Shown here: positions 33,643-40,822 of the stretch, piece by piece
How the letters are laid out: each line of letters begins with the position of its first letter
How positions within the stretch are numbered: the stretch's first letter is position 1
Origin: Phycisphaeraceae bacterium
GTDB lineage: Bacteria; Planctomycetota; Phycisphaerae; Phycisphaerales; UBA1924
Length of the DNA: 42,529 nucleotides
Reading direction: 5' to 3'
Assembly (NCBI GenBank): GCA_007693725.1
Contig: REDD01000161.1
Coordinates: 1-42,529 of the forward strand
Notes under the pieces: generated by a model
Told to the model about the DNA's origin: nothing
Database searches by the model: none
The model's input: the letters and a program-made list of their open reading frames with translations, nothing else
Position numbers and translations under genes: made by a program

Positions 33643-36138
33643 TCATCGATTGCCGGATTCCGAGCGGACGGATGCCCGGATCGCTCTCGTCGCGCTGCGG
33701 ATCGCGTTCGCCCGCGAGGACTCCCGGTCGGACGCCTCGCTGGGGGAGTAGAAGGGCTGCATCAAGGAGTTCTCGCGCAGATCGCGCTGGGTGACGAGGT
33801 GGATGGTGGCCGGCTCGGTCGAGCCGTACTGCTGCACCAGCGCCCCGCCCGCGCTGTCGGAGTACCAGATCAGGTCGGTGATTCGGGGATCGGATGTCCC
33901 CCGCAGCAGTTCGACCAGTCGGTCGGTGGTGTCCGCATCCGGATCGCGATTCACCCCGAGGATGGCGAGCGCCTCGGCGACGAATGTGTCGCTGACATAG
34001 TCACTCGTGTTCGTGCTGGATGCATACACCACGGGGCGTCCGAGATCCCCGGTGAACGCACGAAGCTGTTCCGATGGCGGGGCGGCGTTGCTGTCCAACA
34101 CGAGCACCATGCCGGCATCGGGAGACGGATCGATGAGGAGGTCTCTGATGTACTTCCCGATGGTGTCGAATTCTGCGGGGAAATCCGCGCGCAGCACCTG
34201 ATGCCCCCGAGAATCGGGCATCCCGATCGGATGCACACGGAAGGTGTAGGGCTGGGAGAACGCCACGGGAGCCGGACGGCTTGTCCGCAAAACCGCAGGC
34301 AGCACGATCAGCACAACCAGAAGCAGAGAAACGACGGCGATGCCGATACCGGCACGCTCGGAAGTCCGCAGACGCTTCCCGCTGGTTCGGTGCATGCGCT
34401 CCTGAGCACGCGTCCGCATCTCACGGACGCGCGCGCGCGCCGAGTGCAGTTGCTCTTTGGCCGCAGGGCGGTGACCCGCACCGTGCCCCCTGTGAGGGCG
34501 GGGCCGCACCGAGCGAGCCCGGTGGCCCGGTGAGGCCGCGGGCATGACGACCTCGCTCGGATGCACCGGCTCCGGGCGATTCGCACGCTGGAACTGGTCC
34601 GAGCGGTACTTGCCCGTCCACCAATCCGCGATCACCAGCTTCGGGCGTGTTTTCCCCACGCGGGGAGCCGACTCGGGCCGCGCCGGAGATGGCCGCGGAG
34701 CGGGCCTCGGTGAGTGTGCGGCGGGGCCGGGGGATCTGGGTGTAAAGGACGAGGCCGGATCGGGAAAGTCCTGGGCGTCGCGATGATCGCCACGGGGCAG
34801 ATCATCTTCAGAAATGCCGCCCTTCATGGATGGCAGGTCGGCCGGGCGGAGGGCGAACGGATCCTTCGCTTGAGCAACAACCCGCAGGTCCGCAAGCATC
34901 TCACGCGCCGAGCCGTACCGCTGGTGGATGTCTGCCATCGCACGACGCACGATCCACCGCAGCGCTTCCGGGCACCGCTTGGTGATCCGAGAGAGCCCGG
35001 CGTGGGCGGGGAATGAGTTCTCCAGCATCGAATAGAGGACGGCCCCCGCTCCGTAGAGGTCGAACTTGACGCCGTCGACCTCGTGCACCTTCACGCCCCG
35101 CAGAGCGAGGCGGACAAGCTCGGGATCGCGGAAGTATTCGGTGCCGTGGGTCGTGAGCGTCATCGCCGAGCGCAGCGGCGTCACGAGCCCGAGGTCCACA
35201 AGATGCGCCTCGCCATCGGCGACAATGATGTTGTCCGGCTTGATGTCCTTGTGCCAGAGTCCGCCGGTGTGATAGCGGTCGAGCGTCACGAGCAGATCGG
35301 CGATGTACGACAGCGCCGACTGGAGCGGTTCGGGGTCGAGCCCCTGCGGCGACGAGCGGGAGTGCAGGCGCTGTGTTTCGGTGGTCAGGTCGATGCCCGG
35401 CACATACGGAGTGACATAGAAGAACCGCTCGTCCGACAGTTCGTGATCAAGAATGAGATTGAGCCGGCGGGCGGCTTCCAGAGCACGCGATTCGCGGATG
35501 ATCTGAGCGAGGGTCGAACCGTCAGCGCTGGAGAACGACTTGATGACGACGCGATCCACATCGTGCGCACCCGCCCGCTCGTAGGCGGCACGCTTTTCGG
35601 GCAACGGCTCCGCGATGAACAGCCGACCGCCCGATCCGCCCCCCTTGAGCGAACCGACGATCGTGTAGCCGGGGAACTGCCCTGTTCGGCGCGATGGCTT
35701 GTCAGAACCCGGAGCATGGGCGATCGCATTCGGTATGCGCTGCTCGATGCCTTCGAGGGCGCCCTCCATCAGCAGCAGGCGGGCCGGGTTGCCCAGGAAG
35801 AGCCGGTACAAGGCTCTGCCCACGGATGAGACCTCGTCGGTCAGGGCGCGGGCGAAGTGCCCCGCGGCGGACCATCGCCCGATGACGATGTTGATGAGAA
35901 TCAGCGGCAGGAAGATCACCGCGGTGATGGTGGCCCCGAGGGCTCGCAGGGTGTCGGAGAAGGTCCGTCCGATGAACCTGGCGATGTGCGCGATCAGCCA
36001 GCCGACGCCCCTGAAGCACCATCCGATGGCCCGGAACAACGGAACGATGAGGAGGACCGTCGCGACGATGAGAATGACCAGACCGACGGTCGCCCCGAAG
36101 AAAAGCAGAATGGGTGCAGGTCCTGCCACGATGAGCAC
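33643..36138 (-). CDS. Membrane Ser/Thr protein kinase with extracytoplasmic C-domain
   Basis: The 831-residue protein has two N-terminal spans (about 8-33 and 66-87) and a eukaryotic-type kinase domain at about 155-425: Gly-rich loop LKGGGSGGRLF, catalytic K200 (RVVIKSF), E216, catalytic loop HKDIKPDN at 296-303, and DLG (315-317) in place of DFG. A long Pro/Arg-rich linker follows, then another span at about 612-634 (AGIGIAVVSLLLVVLIVLPAVL) and a ~195-residue outer domain that I do not recognise (MVLVLDSNAAPPSEQL, GRPVVYASSTNTSDYVSD). All key catalytic residues are present, so it is probably active. A start at GTG 36129 has better ribosome-site spacing (GGAAGG, 8 bases) than GTG 36138. It follows the ECF sigma gene after 41 bases. 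Confidence 0.9.
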   Translation of the reverse strand: MLIVAGPAPILLFFGATVGLVILIVATVLLIVPLFRAIGWCFRGVGWLIAHIARFIGRTFSDTLRALGATITAVIFLPLILINIVIGRWSAAGHFARALTDEVSSVGRALYRLFLGNPARLLLMEGALEGIEQRIPNAIAHAPGSDKPSRRTGQFPGYTIVGSLKGGGSGGRLFIAEPLPEKRAAYERAGAHDVDRVVIKSFSSADGSTLAQIIRESRALEAARRLNLILDHELSDERFFYVTPYVPGIDLTTETQRLHSRSSPQGLDPEPLQSALSYIADLLVTLDRYHTGGLWHKDIKPDNIIVADGEAHLVDLGLVTPLRSAMTLTTHGTEYFRDPELVRLALRGVKVHEVDGVKFDLYGAGAVLYSMLENSFPAHAGLSRITKRCPEALRWIVRRAMADIHQRYGSAREMLADLRVVAQAKDPFALRPADLPSMKGGISEDDLPRGDHRDAQDFPDPASSFTPRSPGPAAHSPRPAPRPSPARPESAPRVGKTRPKLVIADWWTGKYRSDQFQRANRPEPVHPSEVVMPAASPGHRARSVRPRPHRGHGAGHRPAAKEQLHSARARVREMRTRAQERMHRTSGKRLRTSERAGIGIAVVSLLLVVLIVLPAVLRTSRPAPVAFSQPYTFRVHPIGMPDSRGHQVLRADFPAEFDTIGKYIRDLLIDPSPDAGMVLVLDSNAAPPSEQLRAFTGDLGRPVVYASSTNTSDYVSDTFVAEALAILGVNRDPDADTTDRLVELLRGTSDPRITDLIWYSDSAGGALVQQYGSTEPATIHLVTQRDLRENSLMQPFYSPSEASDRESSRANAIRSATRAIRASVRSESGNR

Positions 36139-36179
36139 CTTCCGTGCCGGCGGGACGGGCGACGCTTGCCCGTACCCGG

Positions 36180-36929
36180 TCAGTCCGTCGCGGAGAGCCC
36201 GGCTCTCCGTTGCTGGGCATCCGTGTGATAGATCTCCGCGATGGCCTCATCAAAGAGGGCGTCATCTGGCTTGTTGGGATCGAGGACGAGTCCGTTTCGC
36301 GAGGGCTCGCTCAACTCCTCCTCCGTGAAGGAATAGGTAGAGATAATTTCGGCGAGGCGACCGCGGAGGGCCGTCCGCACCTTCGCCAGCCGACGCGAGA
36401 CCGTCGGCTCGGAGGTACCCAGATCGTTGGCGACATCCTTGCCGGAACGCCCGTCGAGCACGCGCATCTGGAAGATCGCGAAATCCTGAAAATCGCACTC
36501 CTTCTCGACGGCACGGATGGCGGCGGTGACCTTGGCTCGGAAGACCGCGGCCTCGTAGTCCGCGCCCGGAGAAACCGCCGCGGAAGCGGTCATCCACGCC
36601 TCATCCAGCGATGAGGCCCGCTTCCCGGAGCCGCGCTTCTGGGCCATGCGACGGTCGATCTCATCGCCGAGGGTGTGCTTCGCGATGGCCAGCAGCCAGG
36701 TCGAGAACCGAGCCCCCTTGGAAGGGTCGAAACGGTCGATCGAGTCGGAGAGCGCCGCCAGCGTCTCCTGCGACAGATCGCGGACGGTCTCGTTTCCGAT
36801 CCGGCCCTTGCCCCACTTCGAGAGCTGCGCTTCGAGCACGGGTCCGAAAATCTCCCAGAGCTCGAACCATGCGTTCGGGTCTCTCGCGCGGAGTCGGGCC
36901 ACGAAGGATGTGGTCATTGCATTCAGCAT
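36180..36929 (-). CDS. ECF-type sigma factor with C-terminal extension
   Basis: The 249-residue protein has sigma region 2 at about 10-95 (NAWFELWEIFGPVLEAQL, VRDLSQETLAALSDSIDRFDPSKGARFSTWLLAIAKHTLGDEIDRR) and region 4 at about 135-190 (FQDFAIFQMRVLDGRSGKDVANDLGTSEPTVSRRLAKVRTALRGRL, with a helix-turn-helix). About 55 residues follow that are not part of the sigma fold (SFTEEELSEPSRNGLVLDPNKPDD) and may bind a partner. ECF genes next to Ser/Thr kinases are a known planctomycete/actinobacterial pattern in which the kinase can modify the sigma factor. ATG at 36929 has GAGG about 10 bases upstream; the ATG four codons later lacks one. Confidence 0.85.
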   Translation of the reverse strand: MLNAMTTSFVARLRARDPNAWFELWEIFGPVLEAQLSKWGKGRIGNETVRDLSQETLAALSDSIDRFDPSKGARFSTWLLAIAKHTLGDEIDRRMAQKRGSGKRASSLDEAWMTASAAVSPGADYEAAVFRAKVTAAIRAVEKECDFQDFAIFQMRVLDGRSGKDVANDLGTSEPTVSRRLAKVRTALRGRLAEIISTYSFTEEELSEPSRNGLVLDPNKPDDALFDEAIAEIYHTDAQQRRAGLSATD

Positions 36930-37274
36930 GAAATCGCTACCTCACACCCTTTCCGGGGATGCGCCCAGACACCCCACCGCACACCCCCGCAGATACCCCC
37001 GGATACCCCCGGAGACCCCCGGAGACCCGAGGTCCGATCCGGCACCCCACAAGGATACGACGAGAACCCGAGTAATGAAACCGAAAACAGCCGATTCGGA
37101 CGCGGAGAGTCCCGGAGAGGGGAGAGATACCGGTGATTCGGTGGGGGTGAAATCGCCCGCGGCGGATTCCCAAAGAGGTGGTGACGGATGGCATGAATGT
37201 GCGGCTGATCCGTCCCAACCGAACTCAGTCCCGCCCCCACTCCGGCGTGCGGGCCAAGGCGAAGGGATGACGCC
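36930..37274. promoter_or_regulatory. Divergent intergenic region with C-rich repeats
   Basis: This 345-base gap lies between the ECF sigma gene (minus) and the coiled-coil gene (plus), so it should hold both promoters. The notable content is a C-rich tandem repeat at about 36985-37028. I see no convincing sigma-70, sigma-54 or sigma-28 promoter. The ribosome site of the plus gene (AAGGGATGACGCC before ATG 37275) is ordinary. Confidence 0.5.
36985..37030. repeat. ACCCCCGG tandem repeat; G-quadruplex-capable on minus strand
   Basis: The plus strand has CCCCC runs separated by 5 bases (GGATA or GGAGA), four of them in a row, plus flanking CCC runs. The minus strand therefore has GGG-N5-G5-N5-G5-N5-G5-N7-G5, which fits the usual G-quadruplex rule of at least four G3 runs with loops up to 7. 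It lies about 55-100 bases upstream of the ECF sigma start, on its coding strand. Confidence 0.65.
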
Positions 37275-38201
37275 ATGACACTTTGCAGAACAATCACGCG
37301 TGTAGCGGTCATCGGTGGACTGGCGACAGGAGCGGCGCTGCTCGTCGTCGGACCCGAACGCATCGGCGCCCTCGCCTCGCAGGCGAGGACACAGGTGGTC
37401 CAGAGAGTCGATCGGCACATTCAGGATCCCGTCCTGCTGCGCCAGAACCTCCGGGCCCTGGAGCGCGAGTATCCCCAGCGGATCGGCGAGGTTCGCGGCG
37501 AACTGACCGAGGTCCGCGAGCAGCTCGCCCAACTCGAACGGGAGCGGGGCATCGCCAAGCGCGTGGTGGACCTGGCCTCCAACGACCTCGGCGAATTGAA
37601 GTCACTCATCGAGCAGGCGGAAGCGGCGCGCAGCAGCGAACCGACACGCACCATCCGCGTCGCCTACGACTCGCGGACACTCTCCCTTGAGGATCTGTAC
37701 GACCGCGCGACAAAGGTCGCGGCCACAGTGCAGACATACCAGCAGCGATCCCAGATGGCCGAGCGTTCGCTTGAGTCGCTGGCGAAGCAGGCCGAGCGCC
37801 TCGGCGACCTGCTCACGAAGCTCGAGACCGAGCGTGCAACGCTCCAGAGCCAGCTCTGGCAGCTCGACGGCGAGATCGCCATGATCGAGCGCAACGAAAA
37901 GCTGCTTGACCTGACCGAGAAGCGCCAGCAGATCATCGATCGCTTCGAGCGCTTCGAGACACACTCGCTGGATCACCTGACCAGCCGCCTCGCGAAGATC
38001 AAGGCGGAGCAGGAGGCACGCTTCGAGGCGCTGACCGGGACCACAGACCGCGAGGGCTACGAGGACCGTGCCCGGGCGATGCTCGAAGCGGAGCAGGCCG
38101 CTCGCAATGTGTATCAGCGGACAACACGCCCGACACAGCCGCGTGGCGAGGAACCGCTGATCATCGGCAAGGATGGGCCGAAGCCGGTCGCCTCACGGTA
38201 A
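37275..38201 (+). CDS. Membrane-anchored coiled-coil protein, unknown function
   Basis: The 308-residue protein has an N-terminal hydrophobic stretch at about 8-26 (TRVAVIGGLATGAALLVV) that may be a signal anchor. Long coiled-coil segments follow at about 50-120 (QNLRALEREYPQRIGEVRGELTEVREQLAQLERERG) and 150-240 (QQRSQMAERSLESLAKQAERLGDLLTKLETERATLQSQL). A low-complexity Arg/Pro tail ends the protein. I do not recognise the family. It is encoded divergently from the ECF sigma gene and could be its target or unrelated. A strong intrinsic terminator lies 38 bases after its stop. Confidence 0.85.
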   Translation: MTLCRTITRVAVIGGLATGAALLVVGPERIGALASQARTQVVQRVDRHIQDPVLLRQNLRALEREYPQRIGEVRGELTEVREQLAQLERERGIAKRVVDLASNDLGELKSLIEQAEAARSSEPTRTIRVAYDSRTLSLEDLYDRATKVAATVQTYQQRSQMAERSLESLAKQAERLGDLLTKLETERATLQSQLWQLDGEIAMIERNEKLLDLTEKRQQIIDRFERFETHSLDHLTSRLAKIKAEQEARFEALTGTTDREGYEDRARAMLEAEQAARNVYQRTTRPTQPRGEEPLIIGKDGPKPVASR

Positions 38202-38238
38202 CGACCGTTTCGGGCCGGAAATCAAAGGACTGTCACAG

Positions 38239-38268
38239 ACCCGCGAGCCGCTTGTGCTCGCGGGTTTT
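38239..38268 (+). terminator. Rho-independent terminator
   Basis: ACCCGCGAGC (38239-38248) pairs with GCTCGCGGGT (38256-38265): a perfect 10-bp GC-rich stem with a 7-base loop, followed by TTT. It terminates the plus-strand coiled-coil gene. For the convergent minus-strand lipoprotein gene, stopping at 38276, it lacks a U-run in that direction. Confidence 0.9.
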
Positions 38269-38275
38269 GCATGGG

Positions 38276-39169
38276 TCAGGGCATGGCCACTGATGCATCG
38301 AGATCAACGACTTCATCCATGGGGCCGAGGGCATTCAGCAGGCCTTCAAGGTTGAAGGCGTTGCGGCGGGGACGCCCGGTCCGGCGGCCGTCGAAGAGTT
38401 CGGCATCGAAGTTGATGGTCAGGGATGCATCCGCCGCGGGATAGGAGATGGAGATGGCCCGGGCGATGTGGTCGAAATCGGAGGATCGCTCGTAGCGGAT
38501 GATGGCGGGGCGAACGACTGTGTGTTCCGCGCGGAGAATGACAGCGCCGTCGGCGTCGAGCAGTTCGACGGTTTCCGGGAGGCGGGTGTCCGGAGCGAGT
38601 TCGGCGCGCCACGAGGATGCGGAGTTCGGCTCGCGGATCGTGAGCAGGGTGGCGCCGGACTTGGTTCTGGATGTCGTCCAATCGGCATCCGGATCGAGCG
38701 GCGCGAGGCCCATGAGCACGAGCAGTTCGCGGGGTGCAATGGGCAGGCCGATGCGCTCGCCTTTCGCGCGGGTGAACGACTCGTGCGCCCCGAACCACGC
38801 CCGACGCTGCTCGAACCGCTCGATGAGCCAGTAGCGGGTCTCATCCGAACCGATCCAGAGCATGACCTCGCTGAGCTTGCCGACGGAGAGTGCGAGATGG
38901 GCGCCGTCCAGCAGTTGGAAATGCCCCTCGCCCTGCTCGAAACGTCGGCGGCCGTCCTGATCCGTGAAGCGGAAGGTGACGGCGACGCGCCCCCAGAGGC
39001 GGTCGAGTCGCTCCGCCCGCTCGTTCCAGTGTTCCACGACCTCGACGGGCGGCGGCACGGGCGCATCGGTGCCAGGGCGGGGTCCGCTGCGGCAACCCAT
39101 CTGGAACAGGCAGCCCGTCGCCAGGGCGGTGAGCAGGAGCCGGGAAAGGGTGTGTCGGCGGATCACCAT
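38276..39169 (-). CDS. Predicted lipoprotein, LolA/LolB-like fold possible
   Basis: ATG at 39169 gives 297 residues and starts MVIRRHTLSRLLLTALATGC, a lipoprotein signal ending in a lipobox (LFQMGC is the most likely site, with LATGC nearby). A longer in-frame opening upstream is non-conserved and overlaps the preceding gene, so it is rejected. The mature part is strand-rich (LWGRVAVTFRFTDQDGRRRFEQGEGHFQLLDGAHLALSVG, MLWIGSDETRYWLIERFEQRRAWFG), reminiscent of the half-barrel of LolA/LolB-type carriers, but this is a visual impression only. The start shares a base with the stop of the upstream gene (TGATG), so they are coupled. Confidence 0.75.
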   Translation of the reverse strand: MVIRRHTLSRLLLTALATGCLFQMGCRSGPRPGTDAPVPPPVEVVEHWNERAERLDRLWGRVAVTFRFTDQDGRRRFEQGEGHFQLLDGAHLALSVGKLSEVMLWIGSDETRYWLIERFEQRRAWFGAHESFTRAKGERIGLPIAPRELLVLMGLAPLDPDADWTTSRTKSGATLLTIREPNSASSWRAELAPDTRLPETVELLDADGAVILRAEHTVVRPAIIRYERSSDFDHIARAISISYPAADASLTINFDAELFDGRRTGRPRRNAFNLEGLLNALGPMDEVVDLDASVAMP

Positions 39170-39705
39170 CAGACCTCTGGGGTGAGCAGGCCGGCGAGTT
39201 GCTGGGTGAGGTCGCCCACCAGTTCGGGGGTGATCTCGGGGGCCAGCACCCGATCCGGGGGGGCGTCCTGCGGGGCGCCGCGTCGCTTGACGAGGATGGC
39301 TCGGCTGCCGCTGTCCGTGGGCTTTCCGGCACCGATCTGGATCAGCAGCCGCTTGCGGACGAGCACCAAGGCCAGCAGGTGGCGGAAGGCGAGCCGGCGA
39401 TGGTCGGTCTCGTCGGAATCGGCGAGCGAGTCGAAGAGATCGAGGAGGGCATCGTCGTCGATGAAGGGATTGGGGCGGGCATCGGAAGTGGGGACAACGG
39501 TCCGCCAGTGGGCGAAGAGCCGCTCCGGACGCCAACCACCCTCCCACTGCTCGGAGAGGGCATCGACGCGATCGAACCCTTCCTCGCCCTCACGCTCGAC
39601 GAGGGCGGCGATGATCACATCGCCGGGGCTCAGGGTCTGGCCGGTGGCGGCGCAGGCGCTGGTGGACCGACGCAGCTCGTATGGATTCGAGGTCATCCTT
39701 GACAT
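39169..39705 (-). CDS. Conserved-looking hypothetical protein
   Basis: The 178-residue protein lacks signal peptide and membrane spans. The N-terminus (NPYELRRSTSACAATGQTLSPGDVIIAALVERE) has two cysteines close together and a T-G-x-x-L-x-P-G motif. The rest is charged and helical (DDDALLDLFDSLADSDETDHRRLAFRHLLALVLVRKRLL). It is not a family I can name. The start is uncertain: ATG 39705 and ATG 39696 both lack a well spaced ribosome site. It is translationally coupled to the lipoprotein gene. Confidence 0.75.
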   Translation of the reverse strand: MSRMTSNPYELRRSTSACAATGQTLSPGDVIIAALVEREGEEGFDRVDALSEQWEGGWRPERLFAHWRTVVPTSDARPNPFIDDDALLDLFDSLADSDETDHRRLAFRHLLALVLVRKRLLIQIGAGKPTDSGSRAILVKRRGAPQDAPPDRVLAPEITPELVGDLTQQLAGLLTPEV

Positions 39706-39845
39706 GCGTGGACTGTAGCGTGCTGCCCGGAGGGGATCAGAGCCGCTCTCGCCCAGTGGCCGCCAGACGGCTGAATTCGCAGAGTTTCCGGCACATGGGT
39801 GGGTCGGCTACCGAAAATGCGGGGTGGAGGGTATGCTGACGGGTC

Positions 39846-39857
39846 TACCTACGGGTA
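39846..39857 (+). promoter_or_regulatory. UACG-tetraloop hairpin in infA leader
   Basis: TACC-TACG-GGTA makes a 4-bp stem closed by the very stable C(UACG)G tetraloop. It lies about 120 bases upstream of the infA start in a 272-base gap. Otherwise the gap (39706-39977) shows no promoter I can defend. Confidence 0.3.
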
Positions 39858-39977
39858 TGTGGCGGTCGGGGGATCGATCAAGGCCCGGTCGGTCGGTGGT
39901 CCACGATGTGAAGGGTGTGACTGCCGGAGTATGTGTTCGGTCGCGTGCCTCAGCGCGTGGTCGGACGAGGAGAGTGC

Positions 39978-40205
39978 ATGACGAAGCAGGATGACAAGTT
40001 CACGGTGGAAGCATTGGTGGTTGAGGCATTGCCGAACGCGATGTTCACAGTCCGTCTGCCGGACGAGAAGAAGACGGAAATCACCGCCTATCTGAGCGGG
40101 AAGATGCGGAAGAACTTCATCCGGGTGCTGCCGGGGGATACCGTGACGGTCGAGCTGAGCCCGTACGACCTGACCAAGGGGCGGATCACCTTCCGCGGGC
40201 GGTGA
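39978..40205 (+). CDS. infA: Translation initiation factor IF-1
   Basis: ATG at 39978 is supported by GAGGAG about 6 bases upstream and gives 75 residues (family about 72). It is an S1/OB-fold protein: [59 protein letters not shown] matches the IF-1 core including the KMRKN-IRV-PGD and DLTKGRI motifs. IF-1 occupies the ribosomal A site during initiation. An in-frame ATG 45 bases upstream is not supported. It is followed by hairpins and then a tRNA gene. Confidence 0.97.
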   Translation: MTKQDDKFTVEALVVEALPNAMFTVRLPDEKKTEITAYLSGKMRKNFIRVLPGDTVTVELSPYDLTKGRITFRGR

Positions 40206-40210
40206 TCGCA

Positions 40211-40229
40211 GACAGGCGGGACGCCTGTC
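40211..40229 (+). terminator. Hairpin just after infA
   Basis: GACAGGCG (40211-40218) and CGCCTGTC (40222-40229) form a perfect 8-bp stem with GGA loop, 5 bases after the infA stop. No T-run follows (CCCACTGTC), so it is a stable hairpin that may end infA transcription, protect the mRNA 3' end, or be a REP-like repeat. Confidence 0.5.
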
Positions 40230-40280
40230 CCACTGTCATTAGCAAAGTGCCTGTCCGAGCGGAGAAGGCTCTCTGGCGGG

Positions 40281-40319
40281 TCTCCTGCTAAAATGGATAA
40301 AATCCGGTTTTGCAGGAGA
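40281..40319 (+). promoter_or_regulatory. Large imperfect hairpin between infA and tRNA-Lys
   Basis: TCTCCTGC/GCAGGAGA (8 bp), AAAA/TTTT and GGAT/ATCC stack around a 3-base loop, with single-base bulges and a GG, giving about 16 pairs in 39 bases. It is A/T-richer than its surroundings. It lacks a terminal T-run. Confidence 0.5.
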
Positions 40320-40368
40320 GGCGACTGCCCGTGTCGGGGCGGCTCTGAGCGGTCACCGGATGGATTGG

Positions 40369-40397
40369 TGGACGGCGCCCCGGGTGGCGGTTATCCT
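40369..40397 (+). promoter_or_regulatory. Possible sigma-70 promoter for tRNA-Lys
   Basis: TGGACG (40369-40374), 17 bases, then TATCCT (40392-40397) lies 27 bases before the tRNA. Each hexamer matches the consensus at four positions. Confidence 0.35.
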
Positions 40398-40423
40398 GTT
40401 TGCCTTGCGGCGCTTGCCCCAAG

Positions 40424-40496
<73 letters not shown>

Positions 40497-40592
40497 CTGT
40501 CCGCATCGGTGGCCGCGTACCGATGTTCGGTTGTTGATGGTCGCGGATTTCCCCGACTGCGCTTAATGTGTGGCGGGTCTTGGAGCGTAACG

Positions 40593-40790
40593 ATGCATCC
40601 CACACATAGAACAAGTCCCGGCCGCAAGCGTCGTCGTCGGAGTCATCTTGCGCTCGAGGCGACTCTGCAGACGATGTGCCCGTTGACCGGCCAGCCGAAG
40701 CAGCACCATCGTGTGTGCAAGGAATCGGGCTATGTCCGTCCGGGCCTGGTGATCCGAGTGCCGAAGCTCGGCATCGGTACCGAAGACTGA
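40593..40790 (+). CDS. rpmF: 50S ribosomal protein L32
   Basis: The 65-residue protein MHPTHRTSPGRKRRRRSHLA continues LEATLQTMCPLTGQPKQHHRVCKESGYVRPGLVIRV. The basic N-terminus and the C-P-x-T-G...HHRVC...GY pattern are those of L32. ATG at 40593 has GGAG 7 bases upstream; the longer in-frame opening includes the tRNA and is rejected. Only two of the four zinc-ribbon cysteines remain (C of CPLTG and C of HRVC), so zinc binding is doubtful. Location just before plsX is the widely conserved rpmF-plsX arrangement. Confidence 0.95.
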   Translation: MHPTHRTSPGRKRRRRSHLALEATLQTMCPLTGQPKQHHRVCKESGYVRPGLVIRVPKLGIGTED

Positions 40791-40822
40791 TTTTCTGACT
40801 CTCTACAGGAGGTAGACCGTCG

